A DNA stretch of 64,000 nucleotides from Lampropedia puyangensis (GCF_004833285.1 NZ_STFG01000004.1:142689-206688), one strand, 5' to 3'; positions 9,382 through 19,890 are shown, counted from the first letter of the stretch. A program made the numbers and translations. Notes: generated by a model from the letters alone, not told the origin.

Positions 9382-10299
9382 TTATGGTCGCTCCAACACC
9401 AGCAACGGATCGATACGGACATCGAACCAGTTCATTCCCCAATGCAAGTGGGGGCCGGTTGCTCGTCCTGTCGCTCCAACGGCAGCAATCACCTGCCCTT
9501 GTTCAACGCGATCACCGACTTTGACATCAATGCGCGAGAGGTGCAGAAAATTCGAGCTGATGCCAAAGCCATGGTCCAGCAGCACAGTACCGCCAGTCAA
9601 GTACATATTGGCATCAGCAAACGTCACCACACCTGCGGCAGGCGCCTTCACAGGAGTGCCATTGGGGGCGGCAATGTCCATGCCCGAATGGCCTGCCGGA
9701 CTGGGCTGTCCGTTGTAAACACGGGCATTGCCAAAACGGCCACTGATCCGCCCTTGCACAGGCCATATAAACTTTTGCGCAAAATCTGTGCGGTCGTCAT
9801 CGCGGTTGCGCGCCGCGGTCACTTGCGCTTGTTCGCGTTGGATACGTGCGGCAATATCCCCTTTCGGATTAGCCGTTTGTGGTGGCACACCATTGACACG
9901 CTCAGTAGGCCAGTCTCGCGGTGTCACCTGCACCTGCGCCGTATAGCTCGCGCCATCAGGCGTGCGTACCGCCACCACGGCAGGACCGACTTCATTGCGC
10001 CCCACGCCAAACACCACTGTGCCATACGTTGTAGTGCGCAACGTTCGATTGCTATAGTGCACTTGGCTGCCTGGTGGAACCCGGCCAATCACCATTGAGC
10101 CTTGTTGCACACTGGCGGGGAACACTACATTCGTTGGCGGCGTAGAAGAACTTGCTTGCGCCAGTGACACGCCCGCGCTCAGTCCACCAACCGCCCCTAA
10201 TACAACGTACCGTAAGGCACGAATCGCCCCAGGCACAACGCTTGCTTGTACTAGACCAAGTACAAGCACTCCTGAACGTGTGCGAGCTTTACATCCCAT
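9382..10299 (-). CDS. M23-family metallopeptidase (LytM-type, peptidoglycan)
   Basis: A probable exported endopeptidase or regulator acting on peptidoglycan cross-links. The hydrophobic N-terminus looks like a signal sequence. The C-terminal M23 domain keeps the LAS metal motifs: GHSGMDIAAPNGTPVKA (H-x3-D) and the later HLHWGMN (H-x-H), with FLHLSRIDVKVGD between. Residues in front of the peptidase (WPVQGRISGRFG) are the usual lead-in. All zinc ligands are present, so it is probably active. The start is uncertain: ATGs lie at 10377, 10332, 10305 and 10299. I use 10299, with AGG 8 nt upstream. The longest version would overlap the divergent receptor gene. Confidence 0.85.
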   Translation of the reverse strand: MGCKARTRSGVLVLGLVQASVVPGAIRALRYVVLGAVGGLSAGVSLAQASSSTPPTNVVFPASVQQGSMVIGRVPPGSQVHYSNRTLRTTTYGTVVFGVGRNEVGPAVVAVRTPDGASYTAQVQVTPRDWPTERVNGVPPQTANPKGDIAARIQREQAQVTAARNRDDDRTDFAQKFIWPVQGRISGRFGNARVYNGQPSPAGHSGMDIAAPNGTPVKAPAAGVVTFADANMYLTGGTVLLDHGFGISSNFLHLSRIDVKVGDRVEQGQVIAAVGATGRATGPHLHWGMNWFDVRIDPLLVLERP

Positions 10300-10375
10300 T
10301 TGCATGGCCTGGGGAATGATCTTGCTTATCATTTGCTTACATTCATTAAAACTCAACCATAAGGACCAAGCGACC

Positions 10376-11500
10376 ATGAACGCTTACGTTGACCATCAGC
10401 CCATCGCGACAGGCAAACATGCTTGGTGCATGCCCAACCGCCCAGCGATGCCTGCGAGTGTATTGCATGCTGGCAAGTCAAGGGCAACCGCGCAAACGCA
10501 CCCATGGTCCAAGATGGTGGAAGTGCTGGGCATCGCTGCAATCATGGGGGCAGCGCCAATCAGCCATGCCCAAACTGCACAAGCGGCAGATGCTGCGGCA
10601 CATTTTCCAAGCCGCACGATGACCCTGATGGTCAACGGTGGGCCAGGCTCTCTGCCCGATATTTTTGCGCGCCCTCTGGCAGACAAGTTGCGCAAAAGCT
10701 TAGGCCAGGCCGTCGTGGTCGATAACCGCCCGGGAGCGGGGGGCATGGTGGCCATGCAACACCTCAAGGAGGCAGGCCCCAGTGGCCACACACTGGCGAT
10801 CATCACCAATGCACATGCAGTATGGAACCCCTATGTGTTCCCGAGCCTGACATACAACCCAACCACTGATTTACAGCCCGTCAGTCCCATTGCCATCTTG
10901 CCCATGGCCATGGCGGTCAACCCGAAACTGGGCGTCAGCAGTGTGCAAGAGTTGGTGGCCAAAGCCAAGGCCGAGCCAGGTGTGATCAATTACGCAAGCT
11001 CAGGCAATGGCAGCCCGCCACATGTGTTGTTTGAAGTCTGGCGCAGCCAAGCGGGCCTGGACATCGTGCACATTCCATTTAAGACCGGCACCGATGCGCT
11101 AACCTCCACCGTGGCTGGCGATACCCAAGTGTACTTTGCAGGCACTGCACTGGTCGAAGCCATGGCCAAAGACAAAAAGCTGCAGGTCTTAGCCGTCAGC
11201 CCACACGTTGAAAGTCCAACGTTCGCCCACGCGCCCACCATGGAGCAAGCAGGCTTTCCTGGTTATGAAAGTGCCGTTTGGTTAGGCGTTGTAGCACCGG
11301 CTGGCACACCAGACGCTGTAGTCAACAAACTCAATACTGCCATCAGTGAAGCACTGCGCGACCCTGCATTTGCCACCATCATGAAAGCCAACGGTTCCAT
11401 CCCGCTACACGAAAGTGCCCAAGACTTTGCACAACGCATTGCCAAAGAACGCGCTGAATGGGGCCCCCAAATCGAGAAAATCGGCATTCGCCCGAATTGA
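10376..11500 (+). CDS. Bug-family tripartite tricarboxylate transporter substrate-binding protein
   Basis: A periplasmic solute receptor of the TctC/Bug family, which binds carboxylates for delivery to a TctAB-type permease. The 374 residues include the family hallmarks MVNGGPGSLPDIFARPLA near the mature start, VVVDNRPGAGGMVAMQHL, and VINYASSGNGSPPH. The ATG at 10376 has AAGGA 10 nt upstream. It leaves an unusually long N-region (about 46 residues) before a hydrophobic signal core (MVEVLGIAAIMGAAP), so an internal start at 10514 is possible. No tctA or tctB is nearby, so it is an orphan receptor, as is common in Burkholderiales. The ligand cannot be inferred. Confidence 0.9.
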   Translation: MNAYVDHQPIATGKHAWCMPNRPAMPASVLHAGKSRATAQTHPWSKMVEVLGIAAIMGAAPISHAQTAQAADAAAHFPSRTMTLMVNGGPGSLPDIFARPLADKLRKSLGQAVVVDNRPGAGGMVAMQHLKEAGPSGHTLAIITNAHAVWNPYVFPSLTYNPTTDLQPVSPIAILPMAMAVNPKLGVSSVQELVAKAKAEPGVINYASSGNGSPPHVLFEVWRSQAGLDIVHIPFKTGTDALTSTVAGDTQVYFAGTALVEAMAKDKKLQVLAVSPHVESPTFAHAPTMEQAGFPGYESAVWLGVVAPAGTPDAVVNKLNTAISEALRDPAFATIMKANGSIPLHESAQDFAQRIAKERAEWGPQIEKIGIRPN

Positions 11501-11658
11501 ATCCCCCTCTGTCACACCTGCGTCATGCGACTATGTTCTGATCTGTACAGCACGGTGTGACTGCTGCCTGTTGGCCCATTGGGGAACATCCCCATCTGCA
11601 CTTCACCAAGAACCTCGGATGGGAGCTTCTACAATAGTGGGCCAACCCTAAAACGCAC

Positions 11659-12909
11659 ATGCCCTTCTTATTCATCGAAGCCCCCTCCCGCCTAGCCGAT
11701 ACCAACAGTCCTTTGGTTTTTGCTCAAAGCGTAGACGGCCATACCGTCAGCCATAGCGGCACGGCAGCAGCAGCACTCATTCCCAAGCCGGATAAAGGCA
11801 CTGTCGTCTCCTTGGTATTGCCCGTGCAGGCGGTTTCTTGGCACCGCGTCACCTTGCCTTCCATCTCGTTGAAAGACCGCCCGAAAGTGCGTGCCGTCTT
11901 GCAAGGTTTATTGGAAGACCAACTACTGGAAGACCCTGCTGAGCTGCACTTGGCGCTTGCCCCTGACGCAGCAGCAGGCCAAGCCTGCTGGGTCGCGGCT
12001 TGCAAGCAGGACTACCTGCAGCACTGGCTACAGACTTTGGCCGGCCAAGGCATTGCCGTGCAGCGCATTGTTCCGGCTTTCGCACCGGATACCACCAGCA
12101 GCACAACGCTGTATGCACTGGGCACAGAAGAATCGCCCTGGCTGGTCGTGGCAGGAGCCAATGCGCCGGATACGGAAACTGGCACCTCAATGCTGGCACT
12201 ACCACTCACGGCGGCTGCGGCCTCATTAGAAGTGGTTGCTGCATCCCCTTCAAACACCCCCATTCTTGCTGAACCAGCGGTTTACCAAATAGTCCAACAC
12301 CGACTTGGCCGCGCTGCCCAGTTGTTGCCAGTTGGCCAACGCCTGCTGCTGGCTGGCCAAAGCGCCTGGAACATGGCCCAGTTTCAGTTTGCCAATTCCG
12401 GACGTGACAAACTGGCCCAAGGTGTCAGCACTGGCCTGCAAGCATTGTTGAAAGCGCCGCAGTGGCGCTGGTTACGTTGGGGGCTTGCCGGTTTGATTGG
12501 CTTCAACATCATCGGCCTGAACGCTTGGGCGTGGCAGGCTCAGCGCGACTTGGCCAACCAGCGCGCGCAAATTCAAGATATTTTCACCACAACATTCCCC
12601 AAGGTTCCCGTGGTCGTTGATGCGCCGCTGCAAATGCGCCAACAACTGCAGCGGCTGCAAAAAGAAAGCGGCAGCCCCACCCCTGCATCATTTGAGGTGC
12701 TGGCAGCGCAAATAGGCACACAGCTACCCAGCAGCTTGGCGCCCACTGAAATCCGCTATGACAACGGCCGCTTAAGTTTGCTGGGCCTGCCGCAAGACCA
12801 AGCGGCCACGCAGCAGTGGCAAAGCACCTTGCAGGAGCAAGGTATCCTCTCCCAATGGGTCGATGGCGCCTTGCAGCTTGAGCCCGCCACCCCCCATCTC
12901 GTGCCTTGA
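11659..12909 (+). CDS. gspL: Type II secretion system protein GspL
   Basis: An inner-membrane platform protein that links the GspE ATPase to the pseudopilus machinery through GspM. The 416 residues have a large cytoplasmic actin-like domain with VLPVQAVSWHRVTLP near residue 53 and LLEDQLLEDPAELH near 85. One transmembrane helix follows (about 276-292, WGLAGLIGFNIIGLNAW), then a periplasmic ferredoxin-like domain. The fold order matches GspL, though sequence identity in this family is low. It is the first visible gene of gspL-M-N-D-E. No gspK lies upstream; the neighbour is the Bug receptor 158 nt away. Identity rests partly on its position next to gspM. Confidence 0.9.
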   Translation: MPFLFIEAPSRLADTNSPLVFAQSVDGHTVSHSGTAAAALIPKPDKGTVVSLVLPVQAVSWHRVTLPSISLKDRPKVRAVLQGLLEDQLLEDPAELHLALAPDAAAGQACWVAACKQDYLQHWLQTLAGQGIAVQRIVPAFAPDTTSSTTLYALGTEESPWLVVAGANAPDTETGTSMLALPLTAAAASLEVVAASPSNTPILAEPAVYQIVQHRLGRAAQLLPVGQRLLLAGQSAWNMAQFQFANSGRDKLAQGVSTGLQALLKAPQWRWLRWGLAGLIGFNIIGLNAWAWQAQRDLANQRAQIQDIFTTTFPKVPVVVDAPLQMRQQLQRLQKESGSPTPASFEVLAAQIGTQLPSSLAPTEIRYDNGRLSLLGLPQDQAATQQWQSTLQEQGILSQWVDGALQLEPATPHLVP

Positions 12910-12936
12910 TGTGCGCATAGCCCCCTCCCATTCACT

Positions 12937-13512
12937 ATGAACGCACCCCCTTCCAACGCCCCCGCTTCTGCTTGGCAAACCGCTTTGCATACCCTTAACG
13001 CCAAATGGAGCCACTTGCAGGCACGCGAACGTACCTTGGTCGCGCTGGCTACCACCGTTGTGGGTTTTGCCCTGCTGTGGCTTATCGCCATTGCCCCCGC
13101 CTGGAAAACCTATACCAGCTACACCAGCAACCGCCAGACGATTGAGCGCCAAGTGCAGCAAATGCAGGCGATGCGCCAATACGCTTTGCAAATGCAAACG
13201 CACTTGGACAGCAGTACTTCAGGCGGCAACCAATCCACAACTGGCATGGTCAACGCCATCCACTCCAGCGCCCAGCGTCTGCTTGGCAGCACCAGCTCGA
13301 CTCCGCTGACGGGCGATCGCGTCACGGTACGTTTCCAAAACGTACCTGCCGCGCAGTTGCTGCAGTGGCTACAACAAGTGCGCGAAAGCACGCGCGCGCA
13401 AGCTGCGCAGGTACAGCTCAATCGTGCCTCCGCCTCCACCACAGACACGGCCGATGCCACCCGCTGGAGTGGGCACGTTGTGCTGGCCTTGCCGATCGAC
13501 ATGCCACGTTAA
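12937..13512 (+). CDS. gspM: Type II secretion system protein GspM
   Basis: The 191-residue bitopic inner-membrane protein is the GspL partner of the assembly platform. It has a short cytoplasmic N-terminus with LQARERTLVALA, a transmembrane helix at about residues 34-53 (LVALATTVVGFALLWLIAIA), then a coiled region (SNRQTIERQVQQMQAM). The periplasmic part has VTVRFQNVPAAQLLQWLQ, a conserved GspM signature. It starts 27 nt after gspL and ends 4 nt before gspN, so it is tightly packed. Length is a little above the 160-180 usual for the family. Identity is strong from the motif and order. Confidence 0.92.
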   Translation: MNAPPSNAPASAWQTALHTLNAKWSHLQARERTLVALATTVVGFALLWLIAIAPAWKTYTSYTSNRQTIERQVQQMQAMRQYALQMQTHLDSSTSGGNQSTTGMVNAIHSSAQRLLGSTSSTPLTGDRVTVRFQNVPAAQLLQWLQQVRESTRAQAAQVQLNRASASTTDTADATRWSGHVVLALPIDMPR

Positions 13513-13516
13513 GCCC

Positions 13517-14344
13517 ATGCGCAGATTCCCCGTCGCCGCATCAAGGCCCGCTGCATCCCGCCGCCAAGGCAGCACTAGCCGCCCCCATATGGGTCGCTGG
13601 GCCTTGCTCGGTGCATTGGTGGGTTTGCTTGCCGCTACGCTATGGTTTGCCCCTGCACAGTGGCTGGCAGCAGGTTTGACTTATGCAAGCCAAGGGCGTA
13701 TTCAGTTGCAAGCCACACAAGGCTCCATCTGGACGGGCTCAGCACTCGTGAACCTCACAGGTGGCACGAACAGTCGCGACCAAATGGCACTGCCTGGCCG
13801 CATGCACTGGCGTATTCGGCCAGCATGGCTGGGGGTAGATGTTGGCCTGCAGCCTGATTGCTGCGCCAGCAACGCCGCCCAAGTACACATCCGTGGTGGC
13901 TGGCAACGTGTAGACATCACGGTCAACCAGCACCAAAGCCTTTGGCCGTCCAGCGTATTGCAGGGTTTGGGGGCACCATGGAATACCTTGCAGCTCGATG
14001 GTGAGCTGATGCTGAAATTCGACCAATACCACCTGCAATGGGTACAGGGACGTACGCTGATGCAGGGCACCATTGAAGCAGCCTTACACCACGCGAGTTC
14101 GCGTCTCACCACCATTCGCCCCATGGGCAGCTATCGCCTTATCATGCAGGGCGGCGACACCGTCGAGCTGAAACTACTCACCGACCAAGGTCCCTTGCAA
14201 CTGAGTGGACAAGGTCAATGGCAAGGGCAACATTTGCGTTTTACAGGCGAAGCCTCAGCCGCACCGGAACATTTACCTGCGTTATCGAACCTACTCAGTC
14301 TGCTGGGCCGCCGCCAAGGTGACCGGGCTATCTTGAGTTTTTAA
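13517..14344 (+). CDS. gspN: Type II secretion system protein GspN
   Basis: The 275-residue GspN-family protein is an inner-membrane-anchored accessory of type II secretion that is absent from many systems. It has a basic N-terminus and one transmembrane segment (about residues 26-45, GRWALLGALVGLLAATLWFA). The beta-rich periplasmic body includes the ATQGSIWTGSALV signature and the repeated AsmA-like LQLDGELMLKF and LQLSGQGQWQG strands. The ATG at 13517, 4 nt after the gspM stop, is the only start that avoids a long overlap with gspM. Two adjacent Cys (about 115-116) stand out and could form a disulphide; this is inference. Confidence 0.88.
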   Translation: MRRFPVAASRPAASRRQGSTSRPHMGRWALLGALVGLLAATLWFAPAQWLAAGLTYASQGRIQLQATQGSIWTGSALVNLTGGTNSRDQMALPGRMHWRIRPAWLGVDVGLQPDCCASNAAQVHIRGGWQRVDITVNQHQSLWPSSVLQGLGAPWNTLQLDGELMLKFDQYHLQWVQGRTLMQGTIEAALHHASSRLTTIRPMGSYRLIMQGGDTVELKLLTDQGPLQLSGQGQWQGQHLRFTGEASAAPEHLPALSNLLSLLGRRQGDRAILSF

Positions 14345-14374
14345 ATTCGTGACTCTTTCTTCTTGATTGCTTGC

Positions 14375-16816
14375 ATGTCTTTCTCAGATTTGAACCACCC
14401 CATGCCAACGACCGTTTTGCACGCCCGCAAGCGTCCCGCGGCATTGCTATGGAGAGTCACGGATCTTTGGCGCCCCGCCATGGCCGCAACAGCATTGGCC
14501 GCCTGCCTGCTGCTAGATAACCACAGCACGGCTTTTGCACAAACGGCCAGCAGCAACGCCAATACCCCGAGCGTTCGCAGGGGCGAGCCGATCACGCTGA
14601 ATTTTGAGAACGCGGAAATTGAAGCCGTAGCGCGGACCATGGCCACCATCACCGGGCGCAATGTCGTGGTTGATCCGCGCGTACGTGGAACCATCAATCT
14701 GGTCACCGAAGGCCCTGTATCCCCACAAAGCGCGTTCGACCAATTTTTGGTGGCCTTGCGCATGCAAGGCTTCACAATGGTAGAAGCTGCGGGTCTATAC
14801 AAAGTAGTGCCCGAAGCAGATGCGAAGCTGCAAAGCGGCAGCGTGCATGTCTCAGAAGGCGCCTTCCGTGCCAGCGGCCCCAAAGGCGGCCAGATCGTGA
14901 CGCAGATTTTCCGTTTGAATTACGAAAATGCGGCCAACCTGATTCCCACACTGCGCCCACTGATCAGTCCGAACAACACCATCAACGTCAACCCCGGCAC
15001 CAACGCGCTGGTGATTACCGACTACGCCGACAACCTCGCTCGCATTGCCAAAATCATTGCCGCCTTGGATGTGTCAGAAGCCAGCGATGTCGAAGTCATC
15101 CCGCTGCAATATGCGATTGCCAATGAATTGGTTCCACTGCTGACTCGTCTGATGGGCAACGAGAGCGCACTGCCTGCTGCGGCAGCTAGCCAAGGCGCTG
15201 CCGGGCAAGGCGCCACAGGCCAAGGATTTCGTTCCACCATTTTGGCCGACATACGCAGCAATGCCATCATCGTGCGTGCGGCAAACCCTGCCCGTGTAGC
15301 CCAAATTCGCAGCTTGGTGGCCCAATTGGACCGGGCGCCTGCTCCGGGTAGTTCTGCCGAACACGGCAACATCCACGTCGTTTTCCTGAAAAATGCGGAT
15401 GCTACCCAAATGGCACAGACATTGCGTGCAGCCATTTCCGCCGGCAACATTGGCTCGGGCAGTGGCAATGCCACTAGCGCCAGCGCAAGCACAATGGGCA
15501 GCAGCGCCCTTGGCAGTGACGGCAGTACCTCAAACACCAGCGCAGGCCTTGCAACAGGCACAGGTTTGGGAGAAAGCAGCTCCGGCCCATTGGGGCAAGC
15601 ACAAGCCGTATCCACAGGCGGCATTATTCAGGCCGACCCATCCACCAATTCACTCATCATCACCGCACCCGACCCACTGTATCGCCAACTGCGCACAGTC
15701 ATCGACAAGCTCGACAGCCGCCGTGCACAGGTACTGATTGAGAGCATGGTGGTGGAAGTACGCGCCGACAAGGTTGCCGAATTTGGCATTCAATGGCAAG
15801 GTGGATTTGGCAACAGCGGCAGCTCCAACGTCGGAGCCATTGGCACGAATTACCAAGGCAGTGGCAACATCATTGATATGGCGATTGCTGCAGCGCTGGC
15901 AGGAACCTCGGGGGCATCGATTCCGTCGTCCAGCACGCTGGGTAACGGCATCAACTTAGGGGTGGCGCACAACTATGGCGGAACCTTTGTGCTGGGCTTT
16001 CTAGCCCGTTTTCTCGAAGGTACAGGCGATGCCAATGTGCTGTCCACGCCCAATATCTTGACGCTGGACAATGAAGAGGCCCGCATCATGATTGGCTCCA
16101 ACGTACCCTTTGTGACAGGCCAATACACCAACAACAATGCCACTTCCGGTTCCGTCAACCCCTTTCAAACTATTGAGCGGCAAGACGTTGGCATTTCGCT
16201 TCGGGTCAAACCTCAGATCAATGAGGATGGCTCGGTGAAGCTGGCCGTTGTACAGGAAGTCTCCGATGTCGTGGCCAATACTGTCAACAACGCCAATGGC
16301 CCCACCACCTCAAAACGCCTGATTGAAACCAATGTGCTGGTAGACGATGGCGGCATTATTGTGCTCGGGGGTCTACTGGAAGATCGTTATAGCCAAGACC
16401 TGCAAAAAGTCCCTCTGCTGGGGGACATTCCCTTGGTCGGTAACGCCTTTCGCAGCGAGCAGCGCGGGCGTGTGAAGGTCAATCTCATGGTGTTCTTGCG
16501 CCCTACGGTGGTCTACGATGCCGCTGGCACCGATGCCTTGGCCATGGAACGCTACAACATGATTCGCTCAGAACAAGGGGTAGTTCAACCTGGCCGACAC
16601 CTGCTGCTCGACAGCATCAACTCTGCGCCGCAGCTGCCGGTACTGCCTGCCGCTACGCTATCGGACACTGAACACCAAGCGCGCAGCAAAAGACGCCGCC
16701 CAGCGTTGACTGAGCTGTCACGCACACCACCACCATCCCAGACACAATCCAGTCGTCAAAGCGTGGATGTTCAACAACTGCGCACTGGTGATTTCTCTGG
16801 CTGGGTCGACGACTGA
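14375..16816 (+). CDS. gspD: Type II secretion system secretin GspD
   Basis: Forms the outer-membrane channel of the type II system. The 813 residues have an N-terminal signal region (hydrophobic core about 33-45, then AFAQTA). The N0 domain follows ([22 protein letters not shown]), then N1-N3 repeats, then the secretin domain with [27 protein letters not shown] and [16 protein letters not shown], ending with the S-domain region. A Gly/Ser-rich linker of about 55 residues (roughly 365-415) interrupts N3, as is common in GspD. The start is uncertain: ATGs at 14375 and 14402 both lack a clear ribosome binding site. Its stop overlaps the gspE start by one base. Confidence 0.95.
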   Translation: MSFSDLNHPMPTTVLHARKRPAALLWRVTDLWRPAMAATALAACLLLDNHSTAFAQTASSNANTPSVRRGEPITLNFENAEIEAVARTMATITGRNVVVDPRVRGTINLVTEGPVSPQSAFDQFLVALRMQGFTMVEAAGLYKVVPEADAKLQSGSVHVSEGAFRASGPKGGQIVTQIFRLNYENAANLIPTLRPLISPNNTINVNPGTNALVITDYADNLARIAKIIAALDVSEASDVEVIPLQYAIANELVPLLTRLMGNESALPAAAASQGAAGQGATGQGFRSTILADIRSNAIIVRAANPARVAQIRSLVAQLDRAPAPGSSAEHGNIHVVFLKNADATQMAQTLRAAISAGNIGSGSGNATSASASTMGSSALGSDGSTSNTSAGLATGTGLGESSSGPLGQAQAVSTGGIIQADPSTNSLIITAPDPLYRQLRTVIDKLDSRRAQVLIESMVVEVRADKVAEFGIQWQGGFGNSGSSNVGAIGTNYQGSGNIIDMAIAAALAGTSGASIPSSSTLGNGINLGVAHNYGGTFVLGFLARFLEGTGDANVLSTPNILTLDNEEARIMIGSNVPFVTGQYTNNNATSGSVNPFQTIERQDVGISLRVKPQINEDGSVKLAVVQEVSDVVANTVNNANGPTTSKRLIETNVLVDDGGIIVLGGLLEDRYSQDLQKVPLLGDIPLVGNAFRSEQRGRVKVNLMVFLRPTVVYDAAGTDALAMERYNMIRSEQGVVQPGRHLLLDSINSAPQLPVLPAATLSDTEHQARSKRRRPALTELSRTPPPSQTQSSRQSVDVQQLRTGDFSGWVDD

Positions 16817-18213
16817 TGGCTTCCTTGCACTACCCTCTGCCTTACGCTTTTGCGCGCACCTCGCAGCTATTGCTGGAAGACGATGGAGCACATCTCATCC
16901 TTTGGCATGCACCGCAACCACACGCCAGCGCCTTGAGCGAGGTGCTGCGCAAATACACGGTCACCGATACGCAAATCCTCGATACAGGAGCGCTTGCGCA
17001 GCGCATCAGCGCCGCCTACTCAGGCGGGGACTCCGATGCTGCATTAGTGGTCAGTGAAGTGGAAGGCGTGGCTGATTTGACCCGCATGATGCAGGAGTTA
17101 CCTGCCGTAGAAGACTTGCTCGAATCTGCCGATGATGCGCCAATTATCCGGATGCTCAACGCGTTGCTCACGCAAGCCGCACGCGATGGCGCCAGCGATA
17201 TCCATATCGAGCCCTACGAGCGGCATTCCAGCGTGCGCTTGCGTGTTGATGGCAGTTTGCGTGAAATTGTGCAGCCCAATCGGGCGTTGCACAGTGCCTT
17301 GATTTCGCGTCTAAAAATCATGGCCGATCTGGACATCGCTGAAAAGCGCTTACCGCAAGATGGCCGCATTGCCCTGCGACTGGGCACCAAAGCCATTGAT
17401 GTGCGCGTCTCAACGCTACCAAGCGCGCACGGTGAGCGCGCAGTGTTACGCTTACTCGATAAAAGCGAAGGGCGTTTGAGTCTTGAAGCCGTAGGCATGC
17501 AAGGCGCCACCTTGCAGCGTTTTGACAAGCTCATCCACCAACCACACGGTATTTTGCTGGTCACTGGGCCAACTGGCTCGGGCAAAACCACTACGCTGTA
17601 TGCCGCGCTGCACCGACTGGATGCACGCCAGCAAAACATCATGACGGTGGAGGATCCGATTGAGTATGAACTATCAGGTGTTGGGCAAACCCAGGTCAAC
17701 AGCAAAATTGACTTGAGCTTTGCCACCGCGCTCAGGGCCATTTTGCGACAAGATCCTGACGTCATCATGATTGGTGAAATCCGTGATTTTGAAACGGCAC
17801 AAATTGCCATTCAGGCTTCCCTCACCGGACATTTGGTACTGGCCACACTGCACACCAACGATGCGGCTAGCGCAGTCACCCGTCTGGTGGACATGGGGGT
17901 AGAGCCATTTCTGCTGTCGTCCTCATTGCTTGGCGTGCTGGCCCAGCGGTTGGTACGCAAATACTGCGCGCACTGCCAGGGCCAAGGTTGCAGCCACTGC
18001 AATCAAAGTGGCTACCATGGTCGCACTGGCGTTTTTGAGCTACTGGTCGTCGATGACGCTATTCGCACCGATATCCACAGCAACGGCTCAGAAGCATTGA
18101 TTCGTGAACATGCACAGGCCAATGGCATGCAGCTGATGCGCGATGACGGTGAGCGATTGGTGCAATCGCACATCACCAGCCCTGAAGAGGTGCTGCGCGT
18201 CACACGCGATTAA
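16816..18213 (+). CDS. gspE: Type II secretion ATPase GspE
   Basis: A cytoplasmic hexameric ATPase that drives pseudopilus assembly. The 465 residues carry Walker A GPTGSGKT (251-258), the Asp box with VEDPIEYEL (278-286), Walker B IMIGEIRD (317-324) and the His box [10 protein letters not shown]. The C-terminal tetracysteine motif is present but compressed: Cys 384, 387, 392 and 395 (CxxC-x4-CxxC). In classical GspE the two CxxC pairs are separated by about 25-30 residues. The N-terminal domain is shorter than in the roughly 500-residue type proteins. It overlaps gspD by one base (TGATG). No gspF follows; the next gene is convergent degQ. Confidence 0.95.
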   Translation: MASLHYPLPYAFARTSQLLLEDDGAHLILWHAPQPHASALSEVLRKYTVTDTQILDTGALAQRISAAYSGGDSDAALVVSEVEGVADLTRMMQELPAVEDLLESADDAPIIRMLNALLTQAARDGASDIHIEPYERHSSVRLRVDGSLREIVQPNRALHSALISRLKIMADLDIAEKRLPQDGRIALRLGTKAIDVRVSTLPSAHGERAVLRLLDKSEGRLSLEAVGMQGATLQRFDKLIHQPHGILLVTGPTGSGKTTTLYAALHRLDARQQNIMTVEDPIEYELSGVGQTQVNSKIDLSFATALRAILRQDPDVIMIGEIRDFETAQIAIQASLTGHLVLATLHTNDAASAVTRLVDMGVEPFLLSSSLLGVLAQRLVRKYCAHCQGQGCSHCNQSGYHGRTGVFELLVVDDAIRTDIHSNGSEALIREHAQANGMQLMRDDGERLVQSHITSPEEVLRVTRD

Positions 18214-18244
18214 GTGAGCGACACGCTCTGCAGCCATACGGCAT

Positions 18245-18275
18245 AAAAAAACGCACTGGCTTTGCAGTCAGTGCG
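18245..18275 (-). terminator. Terminator after degQ
   Basis: The arms CGCACTG (18252-18258) and CAGTGCG (18269-18275) are followed on the minus strand by seven T residues. It lies 65 nt past the degQ stop. The plus strand lacks a T-run, so gspE may not use it efficiently. Confidence 0.75.
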
Positions 18276-18339
18276 GTCGATTTAAACAGCAAAAGAAAAA
18301 TGCAGGGGCAGAACACCCTGCCCGTCTGCAATACGGCTC

Positions 18340-19890
18340 TTATTTTGCTGGCCTGATCAGCACATACTGCGCCCAATCATCGCGGTGAACCAAAACACTG
18401 ATCGGACGCTTCGCATCGGCTTTACCCATCGCCTCGTTAAAGCCATTGACATCAAGAACTTCACGCTGGCCAACAGCCAAAATCACATCACCTGGCTGAA
18501 TACCAGCCTGATCTGCGGCACCTTCTACCGATACGACCCGCACGCCACCACGCACGCCCAAGGTTTTGGCTTCTCCTGTCGGCAAAGCTTGTACTGCAAG
18601 CCCGAATTCATTCGCTTTGGACTGTTCTTTGCTTGCGCCTTGATCCTGATTACTGGATGCATCTGCCGCATTGGCAGAATCGTCAGTCACCTCCTCAACG
18701 ACCACAGGCAAATCGACACTCTTACCATGACGGAAGACTTGCAGGGTATTCTTGCTGCCTGGTTTGGCGTTGCCTACCATACGCGGCAAATCAGATACGC
18801 TGTCCAACGCGCGACCGTTGAAACCGGTGATGATGTCTCCAGCCTGCACACCAGCCTTGGCCGCAGGAGAATCTTTCTCAACAGAGGCCACCAACGCGCC
18901 ATTGCTACGACGCTCCAACCCTAAAGACTCAGCGACATCTGGATTGACGGGACCAATACGCACACCGATACGACCACGCACGACACGGCCCTTGTCTTTG
19001 AGCTGATCACTCACTTTGATCGCATCATCAATCGGGATCGCAAAGGAAATTCCCATGAAACCACCTGAGCGCGAATAAATCTGGCTGTTAATGCCCACCA
19101 CTTCACCGCGCATATTCAGCAACGGGCCACCGGAGTTGCCAGGATTGACGGCAACATCGGTTTGAATGAAAGGCAGATAGCTACCCGTGTCACGTTGCTT
19201 GGCACTGACAATCCCGGCTGTAACCGAATTGTCCAATCCAAACGGGGAGCCAATGGCCATCACCCACTCACCCACTTTGAGTTGCTCCACATTGCCAATA
19301 CGCACAGCAGGCAGGTTCTTAGCCTCGATTTTGATCAAGGCAACATCAGTACGTTCATCAGAGCCAATCACTTTGGCATTGAACTCACGGTGGTCCGTCA
19401 AGGTCACAATGACATCTTCAGCACCAGCCACAACGTGGTGGTTGGTCAAGATATAGCCATCCGAACTCAAAATAAAGCCTGACCCCACCCCGCTTGGTAC
19501 TGTCCGAGACTGAGGCTCTGCAGGTTGCTGACCACGCCGCTGCTGAGGCATACCTGGCACAGGCAAGCCAAATTGCCGGAAAAATTCCAACATGTCATCG
19601 TCCATCCCCGGCATGCCACGCATATTTCGGGTTGTCACTTTTTCGGTCGTACGAATATTGACCACGGAAGGCCCCACCTGATCTACCAATTGGGTAAAGT
19701 CAGGCAAGCCAGAAACAACCTGACCGGAGGCAGGCCCAACCGTCACCTGGCCGAGTTGGGCTTGGCTCGTGCCCGGATAAAAAGCTAATGCACCAGCACC
19801 GGCAAGTGCCAGTGCCGCCGCACTGGCAGCCACAAACTGACGTACCTGCAATGGCGCTTTCTTAGTCGTTGCTAACTGTTTGCTCGTCAT
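18340..19890 (-). CDS. degQ: Periplasmic serine protease/chaperone (DegQ/MucD, HtrA family)
   Basis: Degrades or refolds damaged envelope proteins. The 516 residues begin with a signal peptide (about 1-45). The trypsin-like domain carries the catalytic triad His152 (TNHHVV), Asp182 (DERTDVALIKI) and Ser253 (NPGNSGGP). Two PDZ domains follow (about 285-375 and 410-500), separated by a Ser/Asn/Gln-rich linker. The ATG at 19890 follows GAGGAAG. Upstream ATGs at 19935 and nearby would add a non-signal-like extension. It is separated from rseA by a strong terminator and an AT-rich leader with a candidate sigma-E promoter, so it is probably transcribed on its own under envelope stress. Confidence 0.95.
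   Translation of the reverse strand: MTSKQLATTKKAPLQVRQFVAASAAALALAGAGALAFYPGTSQAQLGQVTVGPASGQVVSGLPDFTQLVDQVGPSVVNIRTTEKVTTRNMRGMPGMDDDMLEFFRQFGLPVPGMPQQRRGQQPAEPQSRTVPSGVGSGFILSSDGYILTNHHVVAGAEDVIVTLTDHREFNAKVIGSDERTDVALIKIEAKNLPAVRIGNVEQLKVGEWVMAIGSPFGLDNSVTAGIVSAKQRDTGSYLPFIQTDVAVNPGNSGGPLLNMRGEVVGINSQIYSRSGGFMGISFAIPIDDAIKVSDQLKDKGRVVRGRIGVRIGPVNPDVAESLGLERRSNGALVASVEKDSPAAKAGVQAGDIITGFNGRALDSVSDLPRMVGNAKPGSKNTLQVFRHGKSVDLPVVVEEVTDDSANAADASSNQDQGASKEQSKANEFGLAVQALPTGEAKTLGVRGGVRVVSVEGAADQAGIQPGDVILAVGQREVLDVNGFNEAMGKADAKRPISVLVHRDDWAQYVLIRPAK

Noticed and set aside
14345..14401. Ribosome binding site for gspD
   Set aside because: None of the candidate starts (14363 TTG, 14375 ATG, 14402 ATG) has a convincing site. 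14375 was kept only as the most conservative ATG.
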